A stretch of 64,000 bases of DNA from Paenibacillus sabinae T27 (GTDB taxonomy: Bacteria; Bacillota; Bacilli; Paenibacillales; Paenibacillaceae): contig NZ_CP004078.1 of NCBI RefSeq assembly GCF_000612505.1, positions 1,166,001-1,230,000 of the forward strand. Reading direction: 5' to 3'. Below, in pieces: positions 7,037 to 16,020 of this stretch. A program made the translations under genes and the position numbers. Position 1 is the stretch's first letter. Each line of letters opens with the position of its first letter. A model generated the notes under the pieces. The model was not told the origin of the DNA and made no database searches. It saw nothing but the letters and a program-made list of their open reading frames with translations.

Positions 7037-7873
7037 TCAGCCTTTAACGGAACCGGCGGTAACTCCCTCGACGATATACCTTTGCAGACTAAGGAAGAAC
7101 AACAGGATCGGAACGATGGCCATAACCAGACCTGCCAGGGCGAGGTCCCACTTCTTAGTATATTGCCCGAAAAACTTGGTGACCGCAAGCGGCAGCGTCG
7201 TCAAATCCTTGTTGCCCCCGATAATCAGAACTGGCAGAAGGTAGTCGTTCCAGATCCAGAGGGTGTTCAGAATGACAACCGTGACCATGATCGGCATCAG
7301 CAGCGGAAAGACAATCCGGAAAAAGACGCCGTACGGATTGGAGCCGTCCACCCGGGCCGCTTCTTCGAGCTCTAACGGAACGGTCTTGATGAAGCCGTGG
7401 AACAGGAAGACTGACAGCGGCATGCCGAAGCCGAGATAGCAGGCGACGATTCCGTACAGCTCACCGCGCAGCTCCAGCAGACTGGTAACCCTTACAAGCT
7501 GAAGCATCAGCGATTGAAAAGGAATGATCATGGCCGAGACGAGCAGCAGGAACACAAAAGAGTTGAATTTCGTAGGTCTGCGAACAATCTGGTAAGCCGC
7601 CATTGAGCTGAACAGTACAATGAGTAGGACGCTAAGCAGAGTAATTTGCAGAGAGTTCCAGAACGCCTGCGGGAAATCGATCATTTTCCAAACGCTGCTG
7701 TAGTTGCTCCAATGAAAAATCTGGGGAAACGAGGCGGCGTCGAGCAGAATTTCCTTTAACGTCTTAACCGAGTTCGACAGTACCAGGTAGAAGGGCGCCA
7801 GAAACAGCAAGGCAAGCAGGATGGCAAAGACTTCGAGAACAAAGGTTTTGGTCTTGTACTGGCTGACGTTCAT
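7037..7873 (-). CDS. CUT1 sugar ABC transporter permease (MalG-like)
   Basis: 278 aa, six predicted membrane segments. The cytoplasmic ATPase-contact loop LEEAARVDGSNPYGVFFRIVFPLLMP is the EAA motif of carbohydrate permeases, and the chain ends TAGSVKG as MalG-type subunits commonly do. Its ATG shares one base with the stop of the MalF-like gene (TAATG), so the two subunits are translationally coupled. It forms the channel with the 7873-8820 product. Confidence 0.93.
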   Translation of the reverse strand: MNVSQYKTKTFVLEVFAILLALLFLAPFYLVLSNSVKTLKEILLDAASFPQIFHWSNYSSVWKMIDFPQAFWNSLQITLLSVLLIVLFSSMAAYQIVRRPTKFNSFVFLLLVSAMIIPFQSLMLQLVRVTSLLELRGELYGIVACYLGFGMPLSVFLFHGFIKTVPLELEEAARVDGSNPYGVFFRIVFPLLMPIMVTVVILNTLWIWNDYLLPVLIIGGNKDLTTLPLAVTKFFGQYTKKWDLALAGLVMAIVPILLFFLSLQRYIVEGVTAGSVKG

Positions 7874-8820
7874 TATGCGGATACCTCCTTGCGCTTCGTA
7901 ATCAGTACCTGGGTAATCGTAATGATCGATACGGCGGCGAAGAAGAGCAGTGCCTTGGCAGTGCCCAGACCGTAGCGGTTGTTGATCAGGGCCTCGGAGT
8001 AGATGTTATACGCCAGCGACTGCGTCGAGGTTCCCGGTCCGCCCTTTGTCAGCGACAGGTTGAGGTCGAACATTTTGAACGCGTTGGAGATCGTCAGGAA
8101 CAGGCAGATTGTAATGGCTGGCATGATCAGCGGCACGTAAACGCTTGTAAAAAGCTGATGGGGTCGCGCACCGTCAATTTTGGCGGCTTCGATCAGATCC
8201 TTCGGGATGCCGGCGAGCGAAGCGATATAGATAATCATCATATAACCCGCGGTCTGCCAGACAAATACGATGACGAGGCCCCAGAAGCCGGTGTTCGGCG
8301 TTCCAAGCCACGGAAGCTCGAAGAAAGAAATATGCGTCAGGTCGCCGATGGTGGCGAAGCCTTTAGTGAAGATGAACTGCCAAATGTAGCCGAGCAGAAT
8401 GCCGCCGATAACATTGGGCATGAAGAAGACGGTCCGGAGCACATTCTTGGTCTTGAGCGCACCCATCAGCAGGAAAGCCAGCACCAGCGCCAAAATATTG
8501 GCGATCACTACGGAAATGACAGTGAATCTAAGTGTAAAATTAAGCGAATGCCAGAAATTGTCGTCATGCAGTATGCGGCTCCAGTTGGCCGAGCCTGTCC
8601 ATACCGCTTTATTCAGATCCAGTCCGTTCCAATCGGTGGAAGAATAATAGAAGCCTAGAATAAAAGGGGTTATCACAATGGTCAGAAAAAACAGCAGGCA
8701 GGGTCCCAAAAATACGATTTGCTGGCTCCAGCCTTTGCGTGCGACGAGAGCTCTTTTCACAGCTGATCTCCTATTTACGGACTGTTCCCAGCCCTCTTGA
8801 ATGCCGAGCGCTTTTCTCAT
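7873..8820 (-). CDS. CUT1 sugar ABC transporter permease (MalF-like)
   Basis: 315 aa, first gene of the sugar ABC operon. The N-terminal 40 residues are polar, then about six membrane segments begin at IVFLGPCLLFFLTIVITPF. The EAA loop reads LIEAAKIDGARPHQLFTSVYVPLIMPA. ATG 8820 has AAAGGAGATC in front. It pairs with the MalG-like subunit and shares the intergenic region with the sensor kinase gene. Confidence 0.93.
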   Translation of the reverse strand: MRKALGIQEGWEQSVNRRSAVKRALVARKGWSQQIVFLGPCLLFFLTIVITPFILGFYYSSTDWNGLDLNKAVWTGSANWSRILHDDNFWHSLNFTLRFTVISVVIANILALVLAFLLMGALKTKNVLRTVFFMPNVIGGILLGYIWQFIFTKGFATIGDLTHISFFELPWLGTPNTGFWGLVIVFVWQTAGYMMIIYIASLAGIPKDLIEAAKIDGARPHQLFTSVYVPLIMPAITICLFLTISNAFKMFDLNLSLTKGGPGTSTQSLAYNIYSEALINNRYGLGTAKALLFFAAVSIITITQVLITKRKEVSA

Positions 8821-8862
8821 GGCGGATCTCCTTTGTACGTAGTATCATTGCTTTATACTCTC

Positions 8863-8926
8863 ATTATAGGGAGGCCGGAGAGCGGTCAACACTCAATTTG
8901 ATGACATTTAAGGTGGATTATATTGC
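8863..8926. promoter_or_regulatory. Divergent promoters between the sugar ABC operon and the sensor kinase
   Basis: Minus strand: TATAAT (plus 8863-8868) with TTGACC (plus 8884-8889) at a short 15-bp spacing drives the permease operon; a short spacer is common where an activator helps. Plus strand: TTGATG (8898-8903), 17 bp, TATTGC (8921-8926) precedes the kinase gene. Confidence 0.5.
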
Positions 8927-8968
8927 TGCTGCTAAAGGTCGCACAAAGAGCCAAGGAGGAATAGACTC

Positions 8969-10807
8969 TTGTTCAAACACAGTATCCGCAATCGGCTAAT
9001 GGCTCTTATTCTGCTGGCTGCCGTTATTCCGGCTGGAGTCTCGGTCATGTTCTCGTACCTGTATACGAAGCAATCGGTAACCGAGCAGGCCGTGGAACAG
9101 AACCGCAAGCTATTGACGCTGGGAGCGGCCAATCTGGACAATTATTTTCAGGGAATCAACCAACGGGCGCTTAGCGTATACAGCGGGATTAATGTACAGA
9201 GCTCGTTCTATACCTCCATTCTGTCAGTCAAGAATCCGAATACGCTTCCAAAAGGGACTGTTCAGCCGGACAACCGGAATATCGTGTCCACGCAGCTGTA
9301 CAATCTTTTTCTGGCAGACCGGAATATTTTTCAGATCCATCTTTATGTAAGGGCTAACAAACAGTCCAACACGCTGCTGCAGGGGCAGTTCCGCAGGGAG
9401 TACAATCCCCGGTATACGCCTCTTCCTAATCCAAGCGGCTCGGTCCGGCCTTTTGTGGAAGCGACGCACATGGATCATCAATACGGTATAAAGTCGGGTT
9501 TTCCGAACTACAAAGCGGGAGCGACGCCGGTGTTCAGCGCCCATTATCCCATCTTCCGGACGCCCAGCGACGAAGTCATCGCCGATCTGTCGATTGACTT
9601 CAGGCTGACCGAACTGGAGGATATTGCTAAATCCATGTACAATTCCGACATTGAGCGGCTCTATATTGCGGATGAGCGGGGAAATGTTCTATACGCTTCG
9701 GGTGGCGACTGGATCGGCAAGCCGATTGAAGCGGGCTGGAGCAAGCTTCCGCAGGGCAAGGAGAGAGGCCACTTTTCATGGAATAATAAGGAGTTTAAGG
9801 GTATTATTATGTATAAACATATGGACTCGAAGATTTTTAAAGGTAATATTATCAAGCTGGTACCTTATGAAGACCTGTACAGTGACGCAAGGACGATCAG
9901 CCGCATCAATACCGGCATCGGCGTGCTGTTTCTGATTATCGCGGGCATTGCCGGCGTGTTGATTTCCATCGGATTTACAAGACCGATTAAGCAGCTGATT
10001 TCCTACACGCAGAAGGTGCAAATCGGACAGCTGGACGCTTCCGTCGATTCGGTGAGCGAGGATGAGTTCGGGCTCCTGGCCCGCAAAATTACCGATATGA
10101 CCCGGACGATCAACGACTTGATCTTGCAGGAGTACCGGCTGGAAATTGCCAACAAGACCAATCAATTAAAGGTGCTGCAGGCCCAGGTCAACCCGCATTT
10201 TTTGTATAACGCGCTGCAGTCCATCGCCACCCTGTCCCTGCGGTACAACGCTCCCAAAATCTACGATCTCATTTATTCCCTGGGCAGTATGATGCGCTAT
10301 TCCATGACGATGGGCGAGACTCAGGCGACGCTTCAGAGCGAGATCGAGCATATGGAGAATTATGTCATTCTGCAAAGGGAACGCTTCGGCGAGGAGAATT
10401 TGCGGATGGATGTCGATGTCGATGAATGCGCCCGCGCCGTAATCGTGCCTAAAATGATCCTGCAGCCGCTCGTCGAGAACATCTTTAAGCACGGCTTCCA
10501 GGACGGCATCAAGGACGGCGTCATTTCCATCACCGGCAAGCTGGAGGAAGAGTGTCTGGTCATCACGGTCCGGGATAACGGCAGGGGTATTACGGGCGAA
10601 CGCTTGAACGAAGTAAGAAGCAGCCTGGAACGGATGGAGCCCGGCGAGTACGACGGCATTGGACTCCGCAATGTGCTGTCAAGGCTCCGGCTGCAGATCA
10701 GCGAGAGGTCGCAGCTTCTGCTGCAAGGCGGAGAAGGCGGAGCGGAGGTTGTTCTGATTATTCCACTAGAAGATGAAGGCAGCAGGAAGGAGAAAGGAAC
10801 GGAATGA
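8969..10807 (+). CDS. YesM-type sensor histidine kinase
   Basis: 612 aa membrane kinase. A short N-terminal tail, TM1 (LMALILLAAVIPAGVSVMFS), an extracytoplasmic sensing domain of about 270 residues, TM2 near residue 310 and a HAMP linker lead to the His_kinase motif QVNPHFLYNALQSI (phospho-accepting H410) and a HATPase with RDNGRGI. The start is TTG 8969 with AAGGAGG at 8953-8959. It overlaps the response regulator by 4 bp (ATGA). Such YesM/YesN pairs usually sense a sugar or its binding protein and switch on the neighbouring CUT1 transporter, here the divergent operon. Confidence 0.92.
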   Translation: MFKHSIRNRLMALILLAAVIPAGVSVMFSYLYTKQSVTEQAVEQNRKLLTLGAANLDNYFQGINQRALSVYSGINVQSSFYTSILSVKNPNTLPKGTVQPDNRNIVSTQLYNLFLADRNIFQIHLYVRANKQSNTLLQGQFRREYNPRYTPLPNPSGSVRPFVEATHMDHQYGIKSGFPNYKAGATPVFSAHYPIFRTPSDEVIADLSIDFRLTELEDIAKSMYNSDIERLYIADERGNVLYASGGDWIGKPIEAGWSKLPQGKERGHFSWNNKEFKGIIMYKHMDSKIFKGNIIKLVPYEDLYSDARTISRINTGIGVLFLIIAGIAGVLISIGFTRPIKQLISYTQKVQIGQLDASVDSVSEDEFGLLARKITDMTRTINDLILQEYRLEIANKTNQLKVLQAQVNPHFLYNALQSIATLSLRYNAPKIYDLIYSLGSMMRYSMTMGETQATLQSEIEHMENYVILQRERFGEENLRMDVDVDECARAVIVPKMILQPLVENIFKHGFQDGIKDGVISITGKLEEECLVITVRDNGRGITGERLNEVRSSLERMEPGEYDGIGLRNVLSRLRLQISERSQLLLQGGEGGAEVVLIIPLEDEGSRKEKGTE

Positions 10808-12423
10808 AAGTACTAATTGTAGACGATGAAAAACATGTGCGAGAAGCCATCCGCTATTTTGTTCCTTGGGAAAAATATGACGTTGCCGAGATATTCGAAG
10901 CCACGAATGGCCAGGAAGCGATGGAGATCATTCTGGAGCAGCAGCCGGCGGTCGTGTTTACGGATATGCGCATGCCGCTCATGGACGGGGCTGAGCTGCT
11001 GGAATGGATTCACCGGTACTCCCCATATACCAAGACGATCGTCATCAGCGGTTACCAGGATTTCAGCTATGTGAAGCCCGCAATCGTATACGGGGGGATC
11101 GACTATCTGCTTAAGCCGCTGAACAGTAAGCAGCTGATTTCCGCCGCCGAACGCGCTTTTCAGAAGTGGGAGGAGGAGAAGCGGGAACGGGAACGGGCCT
11201 TCCGGCAAAATATTCAATTAAACGTGCTGCGTCCGCTGTATTGGGACAAGAAGCTGTCGGAGCTGGTGGGCGGCACGGTTTCCTTTCAGGAGCTGGAGGA
11301 AGCGCTGGTCGAGGAGCTGGGGCTTCCGAGGAACGCGAAGCACTGCCGGATGGCCGTCCTTTCCCTCCAGTCTTCGGGCGGCCTGCTGCTGAAGAAGTTC
11401 CGAGGCGATATCCAGCTTACTTCTTTCGTTCTCGTTAATGTCTGCAATGAAATGGTCAGCTTGCGGAAACAGGGCTTTGCCTTTCGTTACTGGCAGGAAG
11501 GCGCGGATGTGGCCGTTCTGTTCTGGAACAGAGCGGAAGAGGCGGAAGAGCGGCTGCTGGAAATTAATGAATCGCTAAAGCAGGCGTACGGCATATCACT
11601 TGATATCGGGCTGAGCCGGATTCTCCCTTTTCCGGGGGGGATCAGCGATGCGTTCATACAGGCAAGGCAAAGCCTTGCGGAGCGCAATCTGCTGCTAAAG
11701 GGTAAACGTATACATGAATACCTGGAAGGCTCTTCGGAAGCAGGACGGGCAGGCGGTACGATGGCCGATGATCTGCTGGAGAAGCTCGGGCTTTCGCTGT
11801 TGTCCTGCGATAGTGACAAAATCGTCCGCAGCTTTGATGATTGGGCCGATTTTCTCGCCGGGACGGGCGTGCTGACTATTAGCGGGCTTAGGGAGTGGGA
11901 GGATCGGCTGCGGAATGTGCTGACCAAGTGGAGACTGGAATGGGTCGGCGCCGAGGAAGTCTCAAAGGCGGAAGCCCCTTTCCCGTCCGCAATTGAGGCT
12001 GGCGGAGATTTCTCTTTTGAACGCTGGAAAGATAGTCTGAAATCCTATATTATGGGAATGTTTGGCGAAAGCAAGCTTTCCCGTTCCTCGGACAGCCGGA
12101 TTGTGCGTGAAATCAGGGATTACCTCGACCGGAATTATCAGCAGGAGATTACACTTCAGCACATTGCGGACCGCTTCTTCCTCAGCCGGGAGAACGTCTC
12201 GCGCAAGTTCAAGCAGGTTACAGGCGAGAATCTGTCTGATTATTTGACGAATTTACGGATCGATAAAGCCAAGGAGCTGCTGCAAAATTCCGATATGCGT
12301 CTGTCGCGGATTTCCGAGCTGATCGGTTACGAAGACGAGAAGTATTTCAGCCGCGTGTTCAAGAAAGCAACGGGACTGACGCCGCGGGAATACCGGAAGG
12401 GGGATTTTGATGAAAATAATTGA
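10804..12423 (+). CDS. YesN-type response regulator with AraC output domain
   Basis: 539 aa. An N-terminal receiver carries the acidic pair in VDDEK, the phospho-acceptor D54 in VFTDMRMPLMDG and the switch Lys in YLLKPL. A long middle region of about 280 residues typical of YesN proteins follows, then two helix-turn-helix motifs of an AraC domain (ITLQHIADRFFLSRENVSRK, ISELIGYEDEKYFSRVFKK). It is coupled to the kinase by an ATGA overlap and is the probable activator of the divergent sugar transporter. Confidence 0.92.
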   Translation: MKVLIVDDEKHVREAIRYFVPWEKYDVAEIFEATNGQEAMEIILEQQPAVVFTDMRMPLMDGAELLEWIHRYSPYTKTIVISGYQDFSYVKPAIVYGGIDYLLKPLNSKQLISAAERAFQKWEEEKRERERAFRQNIQLNVLRPLYWDKKLSELVGGTVSFQELEEALVEELGLPRNAKHCRMAVLSLQSSGGLLLKKFRGDIQLTSFVLVNVCNEMVSLRKQGFAFRYWQEGADVAVLFWNRAEEAEERLLEINESLKQAYGISLDIGLSRILPFPGGISDAFIQARQSLAERNLLLKGKRIHEYLEGSSEAGRAGGTMADDLLEKLGLSLLSCDSDKIVRSFDDWADFLAGTGVLTISGLREWEDRLRNVLTKWRLEWVGAEEVSKAEAPFPSAIEAGGDFSFERWKDSLKSYIMGMFGESKLSRSSDSRIVREIRDYLDRNYQQEITLQHIADRFFLSRENVSRKFKQVTGENLSDYLTNLRIDKAKELLQNSDMRLSRISELIGYEDEKYFSRVFKKATGLTPREYRKGDFDENN

Positions 12424-13165
12424 GGAAAAATACAACCGCTATGGTGAGAAGGATTACGATACCAGCTATATCGATTGGGGATTTGATGATCTCCAAACTC
12501 AAACCATGATGGCAGAGAAAATGCAGAAGCTGTTTCCTTCCGGCGCCAGGGCCATCCTGGATATCGCTTGCGGAATCTCAAGATATCATCAAGTCTGGCT
12601 GAAATCGGGTTATGCGGTGACGGGGATCGATCTGTCCGAAACTTTCATAGAATACTCCCGAGACTATAACCGGTCTTTTGAGAAGTCCCATTATTTTGTA
12701 TGCGATTGCAATCATTTGGATTTGGATCATCAGTATGATATTGCGGTTTGGACCGATCCGGTTGAATTAACCGGGTTGTCGGCGAACAGGATTTTCAAAG
12801 CGCTGAAGCCAGGCGGCGTATTCATCTATGAAATGTGGAATGACAACTATTACAAATATCACGCGGATGACCGGCATAATGATTGTCAAACCTGGACATG
12901 TAAAGATGGAGTTTACCGCCTCGTTCGGCACAAATATAATAGAGCAACCTGTGTTTCCGAACATGAAGAAATTATATTTGATGTTCCCAATGACACGATG
13001 ATCCATAAAACAGGATTGGCGGCCAAAAATATAAACAGCCATTGCAGCATTCAAATTCTGGAGGCGGCCGGGTTTACAAATATCCGATTTGTCGATTACG
13101 AGGGACAGCCTTTTTCTACAGAGAATCAACAAGTCCAGCGATTTTTCATGATTGGTGAAAAATAA
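12410..13165 (+). CDS. Class I SAM-dependent methyltransferase
   Basis: 251 aa. Motif I reads ILDIACGISRYHQVWLKSGY and the acidic SAM-ribose loop VTGIDLS; LKPGGVFIYEMW is the post-motif III segment. The substrate is unknown. ATG 12410 has GGAAGGGGG in front and lies inside the response regulator gene, overlapping it by 14 bp in another frame, so it is probably translated with the two-component operon although no functional link is obvious. An ACGGCCATG/CATGGCCGT inverted repeat (13170-13178, 13209-13217) follows and may end transcription. Confidence 0.85.
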   Translation: MKIIEEKYNRYGEKDYDTSYIDWGFDDLQTQTMMAEKMQKLFPSGARAILDIACGISRYHQVWLKSGYAVTGIDLSETFIEYSRDYNRSFEKSHYFVCDCNHLDLDHQYDIAVWTDPVELTGLSANRIFKALKPGGVFIYEMWNDNYYKYHADDRHNDCQTWTCKDGVYRLVRHKYNRATCVSEHEEIIFDVPNDTMIHKTGLAAKNINSHCSIQILEAAGFTNIRFVDYEGQPFSTENQQVQRFFMIGEK

Positions 13166-13245
13166 TCTTACGGCCATGTACCCGATAGCCCGAAGGCTGC
13201 CGCAGGTGCATGGCCGTTCTGCTGCTGCCCGCTGCTTGGGGCAAG

Positions 13246-14235
13246 CTATCCGCGCAGGATATCCTCGATCTTCGCCAGCTCTTCCGCGCTGAGCTCAGGC
13301 GCCTGCACGGCGGCGACGGCGTCCTCAATCTGGCTGACCTTGCTTGCGCCGATCAGCGCGGACGTTACCCTGCCGCCGCGCAGCACCCAGGATAGGGCAA
13401 GCTGGGACATCTTCTGTCCGCGAGCCGCGGCTAATTCGTTCAGGCGGCGGACCTTGCCAAGCACCTCTTCCGTCAGATCATTCTCGGACAGGAATGCGCT
13501 CGGTCCGGCTGCGCGGGAATCCGCAGCGATGCCGCTTAGGTAACGGTCCGTCAGGATGCCCTTCTGAAGCGGCGAGAACGCGATCGTGCCCACGCCTTCT
13601 TCTTCGAGCACATCCTGAAGCCCATCCTCGATCCAGCGGGACAGCATGGAGTAGTTCGGCTGGTGAATCAGGCAAGGGGTGCCGAGCTGCCGAAGAATGC
13701 GGATCGCTTCCCTGGCCTCTTCGGCGCGGTAATTGGAAATGCCGACGTAGAGCGCCTTGCCTTGGCGGACGATCAGGTCCAGCGCGCCCATCGTTTCTTC
13801 AAACGGTGTACCGGGATCAGGACGGTGGTGATAGAAAATATCGACATAATCCAGACCCATCCGCTTCAGGCTCTGATCGAGACTTGCGACGAGATATTTC
13901 TTCGAGCCCCATTCTCCGTAAGGTCCCGGCCACATGTAGAATCCGGCCTTGCTTGAGATGATCAGCTCATCCCGGTAAGGGAGAAAGTCCTTTTTCAAAA
14001 TTGTTCCGAAATTCTCCTCTGCGGAGCCTGGGGGCGGGCCGTAATTATTGGCGAGATCAAAATGCGTAATGCCCAGATCGAACGCTTTGCGGATCATGGC
14101 CCTGCCGTTCTCCAGCACGTTGATTCCCCCGAAGTTATGCCAAAGACCGAGCGAAATCGCCGGCAGGCGCAGGCCGCTGCGTCCGCAGCGATTGTAAACC
14201 ATGCTGTCGTATCTGTCCGTTTGTGCGGTGTACAT
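13246..14235 (-). CDS. Aldo/keto reductase (YghZ/glyceraldehyde-3-phosphate reductase type)
   Basis: 329 aa NADPH-dependent TIM-barrel reductase. The opening YNRCGRSGLRLPAISLGLWHNFG, the catalytic segment ITHFDLANNYGPPPGSAEENFG (Asp, Tyr), the Lys in SSKAGFYMWPGPYG and the His in FYHHRPDPGTP match the aldo/keto reductase tetrad of the L-glyceraldehyde-3-phosphate reductase subgroup. ATG 14235 follows GCAGGAGGATC. It lies downstream of an AraC regulator on the same strand, 128 bp away, which may control it. The exact carbonyl substrate is not shown. Confidence 0.9.
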   Translation of the reverse strand: MYTAQTDRYDSMVYNRCGRSGLRLPAISLGLWHNFGGINVLENGRAMIRKAFDLGITHFDLANNYGPPPGSAEENFGTILKKDFLPYRDELIISSKAGFYMWPGPYGEWGSKKYLVASLDQSLKRMGLDYVDIFYHHRPDPGTPFEETMGALDLIVRQGKALYVGISNYRAEEAREAIRILRQLGTPCLIHQPNYSMLSRWIEDGLQDVLEEEGVGTIAFSPLQKGILTDRYLSGIAADSRAAGPSAFLSENDLTEEVLGKVRRLNELAAARGQKMSQLALSWVLRGGRVTSALIGASKVSQIEDAVAAVQAPELSAEELAKIEDILRG

Positions 14236-14363
14236 AATAATCGATCCTCCTGCAATGAAATTGGCGTCCGTCCCTAGCGGACGAGCGAGTTGGCTGCGAT
14301 TTCATTGTAGCGGAAAGAAAGGGCCGAACGAATGTCAGCAAGGGAGGAATTTATGTCATAATG

Positions 14364-15200
14364 TCAGATTGATACATGTCTTTCCCGGTACGTACGGGGA
14401 GAGCAGCCATGAACCTTCTTGAACATCCGGGAGAACAGGAGCGCATCCTCATAACCGATGGAGCGGGCGATTTCTCCGATGGTGCAGCCGGTTCGGGTGA
14501 GCAGCTCGCAGGCTTTGGCCATGCGGTACCCGAGCAGGTACTGACTGGGAGGCATGCCGACAACCTGTTTGAAGAGCGCGGATACATATTTCCGGTTAAG
14601 CTGCAGCATTTCGGACAGCATTTCCATCGTAATATTCTCGCAGTAATGAGACTCTATAAAATGCAGGCACTTCTCGACATGCTCATTCTTGCGTCCTTGC
14701 CAAGCGGAATCCGAAGCAGCCTCAGGAACGGTACGAAGAAGAGCGGCCATGAATTCGTACAGGATCGCCGTTAGCGGCAGGTCGAGTGCGCCGCTGGCCG
14801 AAGCGGCTTCGGTCAGCCTGTCATAGAGTCCGTTCATTGCCTCGCCTTCCATGGGAAAAACGGGATATTCGGGCGACAGCGTGGTTCTGGACAACAGCGG
14901 CTTCACCCGTTCTCCCGTAAAAGCGATCCAGGAATAGTTCCACGGATCGTTCTCATCTGCGGCGTAGGAGACAACAACCCGGGGATAAGTCAAAAAGGCC
15001 TGTCCCGGGTGCAGGATATGGGTTTGTCCGCCCACGACCACCTTGCCGGTGCCTTTATGGACGAAATGGATTTTATAGTAGTCCCGGAAGCCGGGACCGA
15101 AGGTATGTCCGGGAGCGCATTGCTCCCGGCCCCAAAAGAGGAGATGCAGGTCCGGTGAGACCCCGAATGGCGGCTCCGCGTTGTAATGAAAAACAGCCAA
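14364..15200 (-). CDS. AraC-family transcriptional regulator with cupin sensor
   Basis: 278 aa. The N-terminal half (FRDYYKIHFVHKGTGKVVVGGQTHILHPGQAFLTYP) is an AraC-type cupin ligand-binding domain. The C-terminal half has two HTH motifs: ITMEMLSEMLQLNRKYVSALFKQ and IGEIARSIGYEDALLFSRMF. It starts at TTG 15200 with GGAGAA a few bases upstream. The ligand is probably a sugar, by family habit; targets are unknown, but the downstream aldo/keto reductase is the nearest candidate. Confidence 0.9.
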   Translation of the reverse strand: MAVFHYNAEPPFGVSPDLHLLFWGREQCAPGHTFGPGFRDYYKIHFVHKGTGKVVVGGQTHILHPGQAFLTYPRVVVSYAADENDPWNYSWIAFTGERVKPLLSRTTLSPEYPVFPMEGEAMNGLYDRLTEAASASGALDLPLTAILYEFMAALLRTVPEAASDSAWQGRKNEHVEKCLHFIESHYCENITMEMLSEMLQLNRKYVSALFKQVVGMPPSQYLLGYRMAKACELLTRTGCTIGEIARSIGYEDALLFSRMFKKVHGCSPRTYRERHVSI

Positions 15201-15288
15201 GTTCTCCGGCCCCCTTTTCCAAAGGTTGAAGAAATAGCGCCAAGCGCTTTTTTATTATACTTCAAGAGAACCCGCAGATCTGCACACG

Positions 15289-15323
15289 CAAAAATAAAAC
15301 CGGCATTCCAAGAAGGAGCCGGC
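15289..15323 (-). terminator. Terminator of the ferredoxin gene
   Basis: On the minus strand GCCGGC (15318-15323) and GCCGG (15300-15304) form the stem, followed by TTTTATTTTTG. It separates the ferredoxin gene from the AraC gene. Confidence 0.75.
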
Positions 15324-15366
15324 GAACCATTGATGAAGCCTATTCTTGTATTCGGGTGCGGGAAGC

Positions 15367-15678
15367 TTAGGCTTCCATTTTCAGCATAACCAGCTCGTCC
15401 ACAGGATTGCCTTCAACCAGATGCTCCTTGACGATACGCTGAACATCATCAGTGGTCACGTTGTAGTACCATACTCCGTCCGGATAGACAATGAGGAACG
15501 GGCCGTTGCCGCAAAGGCCGAGACAGCTGGTCTTGTTGATCTTGACCGTCTTATTGATCCCTTGTTCGACAAGCTCTTCCTTGAAAGCCTGCATAACTTC
15601 TTCTACATCCTGGTTATTGCAGTGCTCGCTGCAGCAAAACAGCAAATGCTTCTTCAGAACCTTGAGCCGCATGTTCAT
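15367..15678 (-). CDS. Thioredoxin-like [2Fe-2S] ferredoxin
   Basis: 103 aa. HLLFCCSEHCNNQ at the N-terminus and SCLGLCGNGPFLIVYPDGVWYY place four cysteines in the CxxxxC...CxxxC arrangement of thioredoxin-fold 2Fe-2S ferredoxins (NuoE/HoxE-like C-terminal domain). A small cytoplasmic electron carrier whose partner is unknown. ATG 15678 is preceded by AGGAGGAAG. It is a single-gene unit with its own terminator. Confidence 0.88.
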   Translation of the reverse strand: MNMRLKVLKKHLLFCCSEHCNNQDVEEVMQAFKEELVEQGINKTVKINKTSCLGLCGNGPFLIVYPDGVWYYNVTTDDVQRIVKEHLVEGNPVDELVMLKMEA

Positions 15679-16020
15679 ATTTGTACTTCCTCCTTGGTTT
15701 GCGTTGCTTATATTAACATCTTTAGCATGAAGTATAGTCCTTTTGCTCGCGTTTGTAAGGAGAAAGAGAGGAGTGTTCCGAAAGATTTAATAAATCATAA
15801 ATTACATAACTTTTCGCGTCAGATATAGCGACATGACTATGACTCGCGGCAGATTTTGTGACAATTTTTTATTGGAATCACCGTGTATTTCCTGTTTGAG
15901 ATTTTTATCTGAGGATTCGCTGTCCGGAACTGCAATTCTCAGTTTATGCCGGATTGAATTGGTTAAGTATGCAATGAACACAGAACCTAAATTTTTAAAT
16001 TAAATTAGGAGGTAATCGAT
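15679..16020. other. Intergenic region between divergent ferredoxin and stress-protein genes
   Basis: No ORF with coding character. It is AT-rich towards the right. GTTTAT (15942-15947) 13 bases before GGTTAA resembles a sigma-B promoter only weakly. TTAGGAGGT at 16006-16014 is the ribosome site of the stress-protein gene. Confidence 0.4.

Noticed and set aside
15230..15255. Terminator-like AGCGCcaaGCGCT with T-run on the plus strand
   Set aside because: No plus-strand gene ends there; the region is the likely promoter of the AraC gene on the other strand (TATAAT near 15255), so the hairpin is not called as a terminator.
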